Shown: positions 38,667-48,093 of the stretch, piece by piece
Position numbering within the stretch: position 1 is the first letter of the stretch
How the letters are laid out: the number at the start of each line of letters is the position of its first letter
Source: Nitratidesulfovibrio sp. SRB-5
GTDB lineage: Bacteria > Desulfobacterota > Desulfovibrionia > Desulfovibrionales > Desulfovibrionaceae
Reading direction: 5' to 3'
DNA length: 64,000 nt
Assembly: GCF_019931275.1 (NCBI RefSeq)
Contig: NZ_JAIOTY010000002.1
Span: 434,001 to 498,000, forward strand
Position numbers and translations under genes: made by a program
Notes under the pieces: model-generated
What the model saw: only the letters and a program-made list of their open reading frames with translations
Databases searched by the model: none
What the model was told of the DNA's origin: nothing

Positions 38667-39162
38667 GCGGTCCTTGCGCTGTACCGGGTTTCATGTGGCC
38701 TCGGCGCCGCCGATGGGAGTTCCGCCTTGGACATATTCCGGAGAATGTTCGAGCAGGACAAGGGTGCCACCAGCCTTTCCCCCATGCAAGCGCTTGGAAA
38801 GGTGTCGCGGCCGCCACAGCTTTTTTTGCGACCCTCATGTTGAAGTCGTGTCGCCGTGGGTTTTTAGTCTATAAATTTTAGATTGCCGCGCGACTATCGA
38901 GAAAAATTATACTCGACGCGGATATTGCGGGCTGGAAATCTATGGAATGTCGAGCGCAGACGGATATTCACGGGTGTGAATGCGCTGTCATTGCAAGATG
39001 AGAATTTGATTTGTTCTGCAATGATAAATGTTTGAAAAAACATAATGCATGGAGGGGATTGCCGGGAGCACTTCTTGCTACGCATTCGTGACAAAACGTT
39101 TCCGCTTTTCGGTCCTGGGCGTCGGAGAAGGCGGGGACGGATTTTTTGGCAAGGAATGGAAC
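38667..39162. other. AT-rich region upstream of the tad-like genes
   Basis: No gene. From 38855 to 39050 the sequence is unusually AT-rich and likely carries the promoter of the plus-strand tad-like genes. It includes TTATACT near 38907 and the inverted repeat ATTCAC-GGGT-GTGAAT at 38966-38981. I could not settle a single -35/-10 pair. Confidence 0.5.
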
Positions 39163-39579
39163 ATGAAGACGTTGAAGGCATTGCTGCGCGACAACATGGG
39201 CATGACCACGCTCGAGATGGCCATGGTCCTGCCTGTGGTGATCCTGTTGCTGTTCGGCACCATGGACATGCTGCGCTATGTCTGGTTCCGCAACACCATC
39301 GTGGCCGCCGCCGTGGACGCGGCGGAAGCGGGGTCCTTGCCTTCAGCCACCGACGACGACATACGGGCAGCCGCGCTCAAGTTGATGACCCCGGCGGGCA
39401 TCGTCCCTTCCGGATTGACCGTGGCTCGCAACACCGTGGCGGTGCCCCCCACCATCACGGTGAAGATTACCGTGGATTTTCAATACCTGGTACTGCCCGG
39501 CTTCATCGCCGACCTTACCGGCACCCGCGTGGTGGTGGCCGTGAAGCAGGCCGTGCTGGGTCCTTTGGAGACGCCATGA
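39163..39579 (+). CDS. TadE-like pseudopilin / membrane protein
   Basis: 138 residues from ATG 39163 (AAGGAATGG upstream). MKTLKALLRDNMGMTTLEMA is a TadE-type leader: basic residues, then G-M-T-T-L-E with the conserved glutamate, then a single hydrophobic helix (MVLPVVILLLFGTMDML). The rest is periplasmic. Part of the tight-adherence/Flp pilus accessory group. The stop overlaps the next start as ATGA. Confidence 0.85.
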   Translation: MKTLKALLRDNMGMTTLEMAMVLPVVILLLFGTMDMLRYVWFRNTIVAAAVDAAEAGSLPSATDDDIRAAALKLMTPAGIVPSGLTVARNTVAVPPTITVKITVDFQYLVLPGFIADLTGTRVVVAVKQAVLGPLETP

Positions 39580-40019
39580 TGACCGTGCCGCATGATACGC
39601 GTTTTTCCCCGAATGGACCTGGCAAGCAGGCCGGACAGGACGGGCAGCGGGGCATGGTCAGCGTGGAGGCCGCCCTGCTGGTGGTCCTGCTGCTGGTGCC
39701 CATGCTGTTGCTGACCATGGATGCGGGCAGGTTCATCGTGGCCCGTCATTCGCTCACCCAGGCAGTGCGGCAGGGAGCCATGGTGCTCGTGCACGCCCAG
39801 TCGTCGCAGGCCAACGCGCAGGCCATCACCGCGGTCAAGGATGCATTGTCCGCGTCGGGCTACCTGCCTGGCGAAACGACGGTGACCATTGCCCGGCCCA
39901 CCCCTACGTCCGCGACCATAACCGTAATTCTTGACACCACGCGCGGAGCCATTTTTGGCGTCGCATTCACCGTGCTGCCGTTGGTCATCCGCGAAAGCGC
40001 CACGGCGACCACAGGATAG
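39576..40019 (+). CDS. Second TadE-like pseudopilin
   Basis: 147 residues beginning MMTVPHD. After a 25-residue cytoplasmic leader comes RGMVSVEAALLVVLLLVPML, again with the conserved E and a single transmembrane helix. Periplasmic remainder. Coupled to the preceding gene (ATGA) and nine bases before the TadG-like gene. Confidence 0.83.
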   Translation: MMTVPHDTRFSPNGPGKQAGQDGQRGMVSVEAALLVVLLLVPMLLLTMDAGRFIVARHSLTQAVRQGAMVLVHAQSSQANAQAITAVKDALSASGYLPGETTVTIARPTPTSATITVILDTTRGAIFGVAFTVLPLVIRESATATTG

Positions 40020-40027
40020 GAGGCACC

Positions 40028-41203
40028 ATGAACCTCTGGAAGCGACTGTTCCGCGAGGAACACGGCAACACGGCCCTCATCGTGGCCCTTTCCAGCTTCG
40101 TGCTGTTGGGGTTTGGCGCTTTCGCGGTGGACCTTGGCGTCATTTACACCAAGCGCAGCCAGATGCAGAAAACCGCAGACATCGCGGCGCTGGCCGGTGC
40201 GCAGGCGCTCATCAATAGTTCGGGCAATACCGATACCGCCCGCGCGGCGGCCGTTGCCGCGGCGCGGGCCAACCTTGCCCAGGGCGACGTGCCCGCCAGC
40301 GCCGTGAAGGACGGTGACATCACCTTCGGCAGCAATCCGTCCATCAACACATCGTTCCTCATGAACCGCATCGACGTGCACGTGCAGCGCACCGCGCAGG
40401 CGGGCAATCCGGTATCCCTGCTTCTGGCCAACATGTTCGGCAAGAACTACACGAGCGTGACGGTGGCAGCCCGGGCCGAGGCCGTGCCCGCGTGCCGCAG
40501 TTGCATTGCCCCGCTGAGTGTGCCCGACAAGTTTACCTGGAACGATAAGTGCGACGCGGACGCCAAGTTGCGTAACAATGGCGCGCTGGATCCCACCAGC
40601 GAATGCGAGATGGCATCGGTGCAGCTTATAGGGTACTCGGCGGCGGATTTCGGGGCGCCGGTGGTGCTGAAGTTCGGCGATCCCACGGACTCGGTGGTGC
40701 CGGGCTGGTTCAATCCCATCGATCTGCCGCCGGTGGGGCAGGGTACGCCGGAAACCGGTGCATCCGTCTACCGCGACCGCCTTGCAGACGCCGGTTTCTG
40801 CATGAACGACTTCGGAACCTATTCCGTGCAGCCGGGGTCACAGATCCAAGTAGAGCCCGGCAACATGGTGGGGCCCACCCGGCAGGGCATCAAGGATCTT
40901 GTCGCGGGTGACCCGGCGGCCACATGGAGCGCCACCAAGGGCGTGGTCAATGCCGCAGGTGAGCAAAACCCGCGCAGCCCGCGCATCATCAGGATTCCCC
41001 TGTACGACCCGCGCCTGCCCATCACGAGCGGCCGCAACTACCTGACGGTGGTCAAGGTGGCATCGTTCTTCGTGGAGAAGGTCGACAACAAGGACAACGT
41101 GATGGGGCGCTACATCGCCAGTTCGCCGTTGGCCCCGTGGAGCACGGTAAGCCCTTCGGCTACCTGTCTCACCTACACGGCGCGGCTGGCCAAGATGGAA
41201 TAG
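40028..41203 (+). CDS. TadG-like pilus assembly protein
   Basis: 391 residues. N-terminal Tad segment EEHGNTALIVALSSFVLLGF, followed by DLGVIYTKRSQMQKTADIAA and LAGAQAL, the family hallmark after the helix. The long periplasmic portion contains CRSCIAPLSVPDKF and several other cysteines that could form disulfides. No von Willebrand MIDAS motif was noticed. AGGAGGCACC precedes the ATG. Third gene of the set. Confidence 0.87.
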   Translation: MNLWKRLFREEHGNTALIVALSSFVLLGFGAFAVDLGVIYTKRSQMQKTADIAALAGAQALINSSGNTDTARAAAVAAARANLAQGDVPASAVKDGDITFGSNPSINTSFLMNRIDVHVQRTAQAGNPVSLLLANMFGKNYTSVTVAARAEAVPACRSCIAPLSVPDKFTWNDKCDADAKLRNNGALDPTSECEMASVQLIGYSAADFGAPVVLKFGDPTDSVVPGWFNPIDLPPVGQGTPETGASVYRDRLADAGFCMNDFGTYSVQPGSQIQVEPGNMVGPTRQGIKDLVAGDPAATWSATKGVVNAAGEQNPRSPRIIRIPLYDPRLPITSGRNYLTVVKVASFFVEKVDNKDNVMGRYIASSPLAPWSTVSPSATCLTYTARLAKME

Positions 41204-41246
41204 CGGCGGGTGTTGGAGATACGGTCGGGTGCATGGCGGCTGCAAG

Positions 41247-41277
41247 AGGGGGCGGAATCATCCGCCTCCTGTTTTTT
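41247..41277 (+). terminator. Terminator of the tad-like operon
   Basis: 10-bp stem with one G-T pair, ATCA loop, followed by GTTTTTT. Isolates the three-gene set from the aminotransferase gene. Confidence 0.85.
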
Positions 41278-41491
41278 GGTCCGGCTCGATCCACCGCCTC
41301 ATTTTCGCGCGTTGCGGAGCGTGGCGCGGGCGGGTATAGCCCAAGGCTGGCCGACGTGCCGTACCACCGGGCGCCCGCGCGCAGAGCGGAGCCTGCCCAC
41401 CCGCGCGGCCCTTGCCCCGCGCCCCGCTTTTGCGCTCTTTCGGCCACGTTCGCCCACGTCCCCCACTTCTCTCAGTCACCGGAGCCGATTC

Positions 41492-42694
41492 ATGCCCGAC
41501 ATCACTTCTTCGGAATCCCCCCTGCGCGTTGCCGAGCGCGTGCGCAACATCCGCATTTCCGCCACCAAGCTCATGCCCATGCTGGCCGCCAAGGTGGGCG
41601 GCTGCGTGTCGCTGGGGCAGGGCGTGCCGTCCTTCCGCACGCCGGACCACATCGTGGAGGCCGTCTGCCGCGCCCTGCGCGACGACCCCACGGCCGGGCG
41701 CTACAGCCTGCAACCCGGCATGCCAGCCCTGCGCGAGGCCATTGCGGCGGACATCCTGGCCCGCAAGGGCGCGCGCTTCGATCCGGAGACGGAAATCGGC
41801 GTCACCGTGGGGGCCATGGAAGCGCTGGTGATGATCATGCTCACTGTGGTGGAGCGCGGCGACGAGGTTATCATCCCCTCGCCGGGCTACGCCTCGCATG
41901 CCGAGCAGGTGCTGATGGCAGAGGGCGTGCCCGTGCACGTGCCGCTGCGCGCGGCGGATTGGGGGCTGGACGTGGAGGCGGTGCGCGCCGCCGTCACCCC
42001 GCGCACGCGGGCCATCATCGTGTGCAGCCCCGGCAACCCCACCGGCGGGGTGTACGACGACGCCGACGTGCGCGCCCTGTGCGACCTTGCGCTGGAGCGC
42101 GACCTGGTGCTCATCGTGGACGACACCTACGACTACATGGTGTACGGCGAGCAGCCGGGCACGCCGCGCTTCTCCCCCGTGAGCCAGCCGGAACTGCGCC
42201 GTCACGTTATCACCGTGAACTCCTTTTCCAAGAAGTACGCCCTGACCGGCTGGCGCGTGGGCTACGTGGCCGCCGACGCCGCGTGGATGGCGGAACTGCT
42301 GAAGGTGCACGACGCCACGGCGGTGTGCGCGCCCACGGTGTCGCAGCATGCGGCCCTTGCCGCGCTGACCGGTCCGCAGGACTGCGTGGACGTCATGCGC
42401 GCGGCCCTGACCGCCCGGCGCGACCTGACCTGCCGCAGGCTGGACGCGCTGGCCCCGCACTTCGCCTACGTGCCGCCGCGTGGTGCGTTCTACGCCATGG
42501 CCCGCTACACCTTCACCGATGCCGACTCCATGACCGTGGCCCGGCGCATGCTGGAAGAGGCGCGGGTGATTACCGTGCCCGGCGGCTCGTTCGGCCCCAC
42601 GGGCGAACGTCACCTGCGGCTGTCCTTCGGCATGGACGAGGTGGAACTGACCGAGGCCTTTGACCGCATCCAGCACTGGGTGGCGGCGCTGTAA
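41492..42694 (+). CDS. Class I/II PLP-dependent aminotransferase
   Basis: 400 residues, aspartate-aminotransferase fold. Substrate-side segment CVSLGQGVPSFRTPDHI, GAMEALVMIMLTVVERGDEV, CSPGNPTGGVYDDADV (conserved Asn), DDTYDYMVYG (conserved Asp/Tyr), and NSFSKKYALTGWRVGY holding the PLP lysine. The arginine clamp is in RHLRLSFGMD. ATG at 41492 follows GGAG. Specific substrate unclear (aromatic, alanine or aspartate type). Directly followed by the uracil-DNA glycosylase gene. Confidence 0.92.
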   Translation: MPDITSSESPLRVAERVRNIRISATKLMPMLAAKVGGCVSLGQGVPSFRTPDHIVEAVCRALRDDPTAGRYSLQPGMPALREAIAADILARKGARFDPETEIGVTVGAMEALVMIMLTVVERGDEVIIPSPGYASHAEQVLMAEGVPVHVPLRAADWGLDVEAVRAAVTPRTRAIIVCSPGNPTGGVYDDADVRALCDLALERDLVLIVDDTYDYMVYGEQPGTPRFSPVSQPELRRHVITVNSFSKKYALTGWRVGYVAADAAWMAELLKVHDATAVCAPTVSQHAALAALTGPQDCVDVMRAALTARRDLTCRRLDALAPHFAYVPPRGAFYAMARYTFTDADSMTVARRMLEEARVITVPGGSFGPTGERHLRLSFGMDEVELTEAFDRIQHWVAAL

Positions 42695-43906
42695 ATGGCC
42701 CGGCGCAGGATTCTGGTGGATGATCCGGCGCGCGGGCCGGAGGGCGTGCCGGGGGGCGGGCCGGAGGGCGTGCCGGACACGCGGGCGGCTGCGGCCAGTG
42801 CCGCGCCGTCATCCGATGTCGCGGCCTCGTCAGTGCAGGACGGCCAGCCGCAGGCAGCGCCCCGGCGGCGCGGCAGGCCGCGCAAGGTCGAGGGCGGCGC
42901 GACCGCAGTGACCTCCATAGTGGGCACAAACGGCTCACCCGGCGGGATGCCCGGTTCACCCGGCGGGGCGGCTGGGCGTGCGTCCGCTGCAAGGGCGCGT
43001 TCCGCCCCGCCTCGTGCGCCTGCCATTGCCGATGCCGCGGCGCTGGCTGGGCCCGATCCCGCAGTGCTGGCCGGACCGGATCCGCTGGTCGGCACCGGCT
43101 GGCCGGACAACGTGCCGGAACTGGCTGCCCGCAGGCATCTGGAAGTGTTGGCCACGGTCGAGGCGTTGCGCGCACAGGGGCGCACCATCTACCCCGCCCG
43201 GGACGACGTGTTCCGGGCCTTGCGCGCCACGCCGTGGGACGCGGTGCGGGTGGTGATTCTGGGGCAGGACCCCTACCACGGGCCGGGGCAGGCCCACGGC
43301 ATGGCCTTTTCCGTTGCCGACGGAGTGTCCCTGCCGCGCTCGCTGCGCAACATTTTCAAGGAAGTGGCTGCCGATTGCGGCGCGGAATCGGGGCGATCGT
43401 GCCTCGCGGCCCAGACGGACACATCCGGCGCGTCCCCGCATCCGTCCCCGCATCCGTCCGTGTATCCGTCCTCGCATCCGTCCTCGCGCCCGGCTGGCAG
43501 CCCGTCCGCAGACGCTCCGTTGCTGGCTCCGTTCGGCAACGTGCCCCCCGCATCGGCAGCCCCCTCGGGCAACCTGTCGCGCTGGGCCGCGCAGGGCGTG
43601 CTGTTGCTGAACACGGTGCTCACCGTGCAGGACGGACAGCCCAACAGCCATGCGGGCCTCGGCTGGGAGGGGGTGACGCGGGGCATCGTGGCCGCGCTGG
43701 GCGCACGCCCGCAACCCTGCGCCTTCCTGCTATGGGGCAGGCCCGCGCACGGGTTCGCGGCGCTGGTGACCCATCCGGCGCATCTGGTGCTGACGGCGGC
43801 GCATCCCTCGCCGCTGTCGGCTTCGCGCGGGTTTTTCGGATGCGCCCATTTTTCGCGGGTCAATGCCTGGCTGGCGGAGCGGGGAGAGGTTTCCATCCGC
43901 TGGTGA
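42695..43906 (+). CDS. ung: Family 1 uracil-DNA glycosylase with AT-hook-like extension and insert
   Basis: Removes uracil from DNA to start base-excision repair. 403 residues versus about 225 for E. coli Ung. The catalytic core is intact: ILGQDPYHG (catalytic Asp192), LLLNTVLTV, FLLWGRPAHG, and HPSPLSASRGFFGC (His370). Two additions are unusual: a disordered N-terminal extension of about 135 residues containing RRRGRPRK (57-64), an AT-hook-like DNA-binding motif, and a Ser/Pro/His-rich insert at about 228-290. Starts on the base after the aminotransferase stop codon, so it is translationally coupled. Confidence 0.92.
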   Translation: MARRRILVDDPARGPEGVPGGGPEGVPDTRAAAASAAPSSDVAASSVQDGQPQAAPRRRGRPRKVEGGATAVTSIVGTNGSPGGMPGSPGGAAGRASAARARSAPPRAPAIADAAALAGPDPAVLAGPDPLVGTGWPDNVPELAARRHLEVLATVEALRAQGRTIYPARDDVFRALRATPWDAVRVVILGQDPYHGPGQAHGMAFSVADGVSLPRSLRNIFKEVAADCGAESGRSCLAAQTDTSGASPHPSPHPSVYPSSHPSSRPAGSPSADAPLLAPFGNVPPASAAPSGNLSRWAAQGVLLLNTVLTVQDGQPNSHAGLGWEGVTRGIVAALGARPQPCAFLLWGRPAHGFAALVTHPAHLVLTAAHPSPLSASRGFFGCAHFSRVNAWLAERGEVSIRW

Positions 43907-43969
43907 ACGGTGGGGCGAACGATGGTTTTGCGGCGGCGGTCGTCCCGGAATGCGGGGTGGCCGCCGCCG

Positions 43970-45238
43970 TCATTCCAGCGAGAAGGTGTCGTCGTCGCGC
44001 CAGTGGACCATGTCCCGGGTGATGCCCATGGCCGCGTACGCGGCCACAAGCCCGTTGGCGTGGCCCCACAGCAGGCCGCGCAAGCGGCGCGGTACGCCCA
44101 GGCGCACGGGCGGCCCCGGCAGGCGGGCCAAGTGCGCGGCCACGTGGCGGCGCAGGGCCTCGGCCTTGGCCAACTGGCCCAGCGCGGGATGCATCGGCCC
44201 GGCCAGCACCGCGTCGTCCAGTCCGTCTTCCGGAGAAAGGCCCATGCGCACCACGGCCACGCCGCGTGCCCACGCGGCCAGCAGACCGTGGGCCAGTGCG
44301 TCCACGGTGGTGTCCAGCGGCCACGGCACGTAGCTTCCGGCCCGCCAACGTTCCGCCAGCGGCGTGCCGCGCAGCACAAGGCAGGGATAGAAGCGCAGGA
44401 AAGACGTCAACGGGGCTGCCCCGTCGGTATCGGGCAGCAGGGCGGTGCGCACGTCGGCGCGGAACACTTCCGGCGTCACTCCCGGCATGCCGGGCATCAG
44501 TTGCACCCCCAGTTCCAGCCCGGCCCCGGCCACCATGGCGCAGGCCGCGCGGGCCAATGCCCCGCCGTAACCCCGGCTGGCGGCGGCCAGTGCCGCGTCG
44601 TCGAAACTCTGCACTCCCAGTTCCACGCAGTCCATGCCTGCCGCGCGCAATGTCGCCAGGCTGTGTACGGTCACGGCGTCGGGGCGGGTGGAACAGCGTA
44701 CCCGGCAGACCACCCCGCGTTGCCGCCAGCGGGCGGCAAGCTCCAGGCAGGCGGTGCGTTCGGCTTCGGACAGCAGGGTGAACGTGCCGCCGTAAAAGGC
44801 GATTTCCAGTGGCGAAGGGGAAGCTTCGTGGGCAGACGCGGCTCGACCGGTGTTTGGAGCGGGATGGTCGCGGGGTTCCTGAACGCCGTTGGCCGTCGCG
44901 GCCTCAAGCAGGCGCGCCTCGTGTTCCAGCCGTGCTTCGGCCACGGCCAGGGCATGCCCCACGCTGTTGATGCCGCCGCGTTGCCCGGTCTGCACGTCCT
45001 GCGCGCAGAACACGCAACGGGTGGGGCATCCGGCAAAGGGCAGGAAAACCGGTAGAATGCGTGGTCGCCTGCGTGGGGGGGCGACAGATGCGCAGGCCGC
45101 GCCGCGCGTGTGCCCCGGCCCGTCCGGACTATCCGGCCAGTCTGGCCTGGCCGCCACGTTGAGGCTGCCCGCCATGGCCGGGCCAGGCCCACGACTACCG
45201 CAACGTGCCTCGGGGACCGGAAAAATCAACGCCGACAT
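43970..45238 (-). CDS. Radical SAM protein (Elp3/YhcC-like)
   Basis: 422 residues from an ATG at 45238 with AAGG upstream. The cluster motif is CPTRCVFC (CxxxCxxC) in FLPFAGCPTRCVFCAQD, with AFYGGTFTLLSEAE and CVELGVQSFDDAAL as SAM and barrel segments typical of the Elp3/MiaB-related radical SAM group. A Pro/Asp-rich leader of about 60 residues precedes it. Substrate unknown; related proteins modify tRNA or process unknown substrates in anaerobes. Convergent with ung. Confidence 0.85.
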   Translation of the reverse strand: MSALIFPVPEARCGSRGPGPAMAGSLNVAARPDWPDSPDGPGHTRGAACASVAPPRRRPRILPVFLPFAGCPTRCVFCAQDVQTGQRGGINSVGHALAVAEARLEHEARLLEAATANGVQEPRDHPAPNTGRAASAHEASPSPLEIAFYGGTFTLLSEAERTACLELAARWRQRGVVCRVRCSTRPDAVTVHSLATLRAAGMDCVELGVQSFDDAALAAASRGYGGALARAACAMVAGAGLELGVQLMPGMPGVTPEVFRADVRTALLPDTDGAAPLTSFLRFYPCLVLRGTPLAERWRAGSYVPWPLDTTVDALAHGLLAAWARGVAVVRMGLSPEDGLDDAVLAGPMHPALGQLAKAEALRRHVAAHLARLPGPPVRLGVPRRLRGLLWGHANGLVAAYAAMGITRDMVHWRDDDTFSLE

Positions 45239-45607
45239 GATTGCCTTGTGTTGCTGATGTGTTACTATCAGAGCCAAGATGATGATTTCGGGGCGTACGT
45301 CCGGCCCTGCGTCCGGTTCAGGTTCCGCCGCGTGCCCCTTGTTTTCGGGGCGGGGAACGGACGCAGCAGGACAGGGCACGTGATACCCCTTTCCCGAAAG
45401 GGGGTTGGAGCGATATCCGCAGCCCCTCCAGCAGTGACGATGGCACGGAAGCCCTTGTGCCGCAAGGCGTGGCAACCCGGCATAATCTTGCAAGATTTTA
45501 CTTGCGGTTGCGTCTTTGACTGTGTATATAACTAGTTACATGCCCGCCGCTGTGCGTCGGCACACGTGGCTGAATGATTTCAAAGTGTTCCATGTGACGG
45601 AGAATCC
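45239..45607. other. Divergent intergenic region before the HIT gene
   Basis: No gene. Contains a compact hairpin CCCCTTTC-CC-GAAAGGGG (45386-45403) and, nearer the HIT gene, an AT-rich promoter region. Confidence 0.5.
45502..45530 (+). promoter_or_regulatory. Possible promoter of the HIT-IHF operon
   Basis: TTGCGG (45502-45507), 17 bases, TATATA (45525-45530), about 78 bases before the HIT gene start and in locally AT-rich DNA. Confidence 0.5.
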
Positions 45608-46027
45608 ATGTCCCAGTCCGATTGTATTTTTTGCAGGATAGTGCGTGGCGAAATTCCCTGCGCGCAAATCTACGCCGACGACCACGTGCTTTCCTTTCTG
45701 GACATCGGACCCGTCAATCGGGGCCATGCGCTGATCGTTCCCAAGGAGCATCACCGCACGGTTCTCGACATGCCCGCGCGGCTCGGCGAGCACATCATCG
45801 CCGCCCAGCAGCGCGTGGGCCGTGCCGTCATGGAAGCCACCGGAGCGGAAGGGCTGAACATATTCCAAAACAACTTCGCGACGGCGGGACAGGTGGTGTT
45901 CCACGTCCATTGGCATCTGGTGCCCCGCTTTCCCGGCGACGGCCACGAACTGTGGGCGCAGGGGCAGTACGGCAGCATCGACGAGATGCAGGCGCTCGCG
46001 AAGGCCATCAGGGAACGCATGGAGTAG
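45608..46027 (+). CDS. HIT-family nucleotide hydrolase/transferase
   Basis: 139 residues. CIFCRIVRGEIPC and the catalytic triad HVHWH (HxHxH) are diagnostic of the HINT branch, which hydrolyses nucleoside phosphoramidates and related compounds. The zinc-binding-type CxxC near the start is present. Cytoplasmic. Co-oriented with the IHF/HU gene 26 bases downstream. Confidence 0.94.
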   Translation: MSQSDCIFCRIVRGEIPCAQIYADDHVLSFLDIGPVNRGHALIVPKEHHRTVLDMPARLGEHIIAAQQRVGRAVMEATGAEGLNIFQNNFATAGQVVFHVHWHLVPRFPGDGHELWAQGQYGSIDEMQALAKAIRERME

Positions 46028-46053
46028 CCGGAAGCACCGGCCCGGAGGACAGT

Positions 46054-46347
46054 ATGAGCGGCAAGACCCTGACCAAGGCGGAAATCGTCGATGCCATCTA
46101 CGAAAAGACCGACAGGAACCGCGCCGAAGTGAAAGGCGTTGTCGAGTCGCTTCTCGGCATCATGAAGCAGGCGATCAAGAAGGATCATGCCCTGCTGATA
46201 AGCGGATTCGGCAAGTTCGAGGCCTATGACAAGAAGGCCCGCAAGGGGCGCAACCCGCAGACCGACGAAACCATCACCCTGCCCCCGCGCAAGGTTGTGG
46301 TGTTTCGCCTGTCGCGCAAGTTCCGCGCCGAACTGAACGACGAATAG
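46054..46347 (+). CDS. IHF/HU-family DNA-bending protein
   Basis: 97 residues starting MSGKTLTKAEIVDAIYEK. HU/IHF marks: LLISGFGKFEAYDKKARKGR and NPQTDETITLPPRKVVVFRL, with the proline at the DNA-intercalating tip. Closer to IHF-alpha in pattern. ATG at 46054 follows CGGAGGAC. Shapes the nucleoid and assists regulatory complexes. Confidence 0.93.
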   Translation: MSGKTLTKAEIVDAIYEKTDRNRAEVKGVVESLLGIMKQAIKKDHALLISGFGKFEAYDKKARKGRNPQTDETITLPPRKVVVFRLSRKFRAELNDE

Positions 46348-46391
46348 CGCGTCCAGCGCGCACCTGCCCGGCCACAGGCCGCAAGGGTTTT

Positions 46392-46433
46392 CGACGCCGC
46401 TCCCCGGCTGGGGGGCGGCGTCGGTGTTTTTTC
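46392..46433 (+). terminator. Terminator of the HIT-IHF operon
   Basis: 14-bp stem with one G-T pair (CGACGCCGCTCCCC and partner), GGCT loop, then GTGTTTTTT. Confidence 0.88.
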
Positions 46434-46584
46434 GGGGTGAAGCGGGGCTGCGGGGATCGCGCGCGGCGCACGGGATGCCGTGGATGGACAAGGCGGCCCG
46501 TCCGTGCGCCAGGCGCTAGGCGGCAGGGGGCTGGTCGTCCGTCCGCCCCTTCGTCTGCTGTGTGCTCCCGACGGTCCTGTCCGG

Positions 46585-48093
46585 TCAGAACATGCCCAGC
46601 CAGCGCCACCACAGGTAATCCAGCGGCAGCAACACCACGATGTTGATGGCGGCCAGCAGCAGGCAGGTGCGGGTCATGTGGCCGGAGGAAATGCTGCCCA
46701 GTTGCATGGCCACCACCAGCGGCGGCGACTGGTAGGGCAGGAACATGGACGATACGGCCACGATCTGGGTCATCAGCACGGTCTCCAGGCTGAAGCCGGA
46801 GGCGGCGGCCAGATCGGTCGCCAGCGGGGTGAGCACGGCGGGGATGCCCGGCAGGGTGGTGAGCAGCCCGGTGACCATGGCGTACACCGTGAGCACGGCG
46901 AAATTGCGCACGGATTCACCCGGAACCAGGGGCAGCCCGTCCAGCAGGGCGCGCACCAGCAAGTTGCCTGCGCCCGATGTCGCCACCATGGCGCCCAGCC
47001 CCATGATGCCCGCCACGAACAGCAGCGGAGCCAGGCTCATGTCCCGGCTGATGGCCTGTTTGCCGGTAAGGCCCAACGGCGGCCACAGACAGAGCACGGC
47101 GGCCCCCAGGCTGACCCACGCGGGCGAAACGTGATGCAGCGCGTCGGTGGCCCACAACCCCACGGACACTGCCAGCACCACCATCAGTCGGAGTTCCGCC
47201 GGGCTGGCCGGGGTCGTCGGGCTGCCCGCAGTTGCTGCATGATCGGCGTCGGTAGTCCGGTCCGCAGGCACCATCCCCTCGGCAAGGCGGTCCGTTTGCC
47301 CGGCGGTGCGCGCCGGGTACCACCGCAGCACCAAGACCGCTATGACCACGGCCTTCAGCAGGCCCAGCACCGGAAAGTGCAGCAGCAGGTAACGCCCGTA
47401 GGTAAGGGTGTGGCCGAACAGGCTTTCGGCGCTGCCAGCAAGGATCATGTTGGGGACGTTGGCGGGCAGGATGGCGAAGGCCGGTTGCAGCGCCCCGAAC
47501 AGGGCGGCCAGCACGATGCCGGTGCGCTGCGCGCTGCCCGGCCCATGGCCCGCCGCCCCGGCAAGGGAAACCGCCAGCGGAATGAGCAGGGCGATGCGAC
47601 CCATGGACGAGGGCATGACGAACGACAGCAGCACGCCCACGGCCACCAGTCCGCAGACCAGCGAGGTGTAGCCCGTGCCCGTGCGCGCCAGCAGCCCCCG
47701 CGCAATGCGTGCGCCAAGACCGGTATGCTGCATGGCGGCACCCATGCACATTCCGCCGAAGACCAGCCAGAACGTGGCCGAATGGAACCCGGAGAACACC
47801 GTGGCCGCCGGGGCCGCGCGCAGCAGCACCGCCAGCAGGAAGAACAGCAGGGCGGTGAGGTATTCGGGGATGGCGGCGGTAACCCACAATCCTATGGCGC
47901 CCACGGCCAGCCCCACGGGGCGGGCGGCCTCCTGCGGCAGGGCCGCGGGAGGGTACAGGGCCAGCAGCGCACCGACGGCGGCGCAGGCCAGTGCGATGAC
48001 GTGCCGGGGCGAACGCGCCAGCGCGGCGAGCGTGGTCAGGGCGGTGCGTGCGGGATGGGGCGGCGGGGGGGAGAAGGGTGAGTCGGGGGGCAT
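46585..48093 (-). CDS. SLC13/DASS-family sodium-coupled anion transporter
   Basis: Inner-membrane transporter for a dicarboxylate or inorganic anion, 502 residues and about twelve hydrophobic segments. Contains the paired SNT-like reentrant regions (SFVMPSSMGRIALL and LPANVPNMI) and the second-half TTLPGIPAVLTPL segment. ATG at 48093 is preceded by AGAGG; an ATG at 48126 is an alternative. 87 bases downstream of a MarR gene on the same strand, which probably controls it. Confidence 0.88.
   Translation of the reverse strand: MPPDSPFSPPPPHPARTALTTLAALARSPRHVIALACAAVGALLALYPPAALPQEAARPVGLAVGAIGLWVTAAIPEYLTALLFFLLAVLLRAAPAATVFSGFHSATFWLVFGGMCMGAAMQHTGLGARIARGLLARTGTGYTSLVCGLVAVGVLLSFVMPSSMGRIALLIPLAVSLAGAAGHGPGSAQRTGIVLAALFGALQPAFAILPANVPNMILAGSAESLFGHTLTYGRYLLLHFPVLGLLKAVVIAVLVLRWYPARTAGQTDRLAEGMVPADRTTDADHAATAGSPTTPASPAELRLMVVLAVSVGLWATDALHHVSPAWVSLGAAVLCLWPPLGLTGKQAISRDMSLAPLLFVAGIMGLGAMVATSGAGNLLVRALLDGLPLVPGESVRNFAVLTVYAMVTGLLTTLPGIPAVLTPLATDLAAASGFSLETVLMTQIVAVSSMFLPYQSPPLVVAMQLGSISSGHMTRTCLLLAAINIVVLLPLDYLWWRWLGMF

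Noticed and set aside
43931-43967. Terminator between ung and the radical SAM gene
   Set aside because: A GC-rich inverted repeat exists, but no T-run follows on either strand; evidence is too weak to call.
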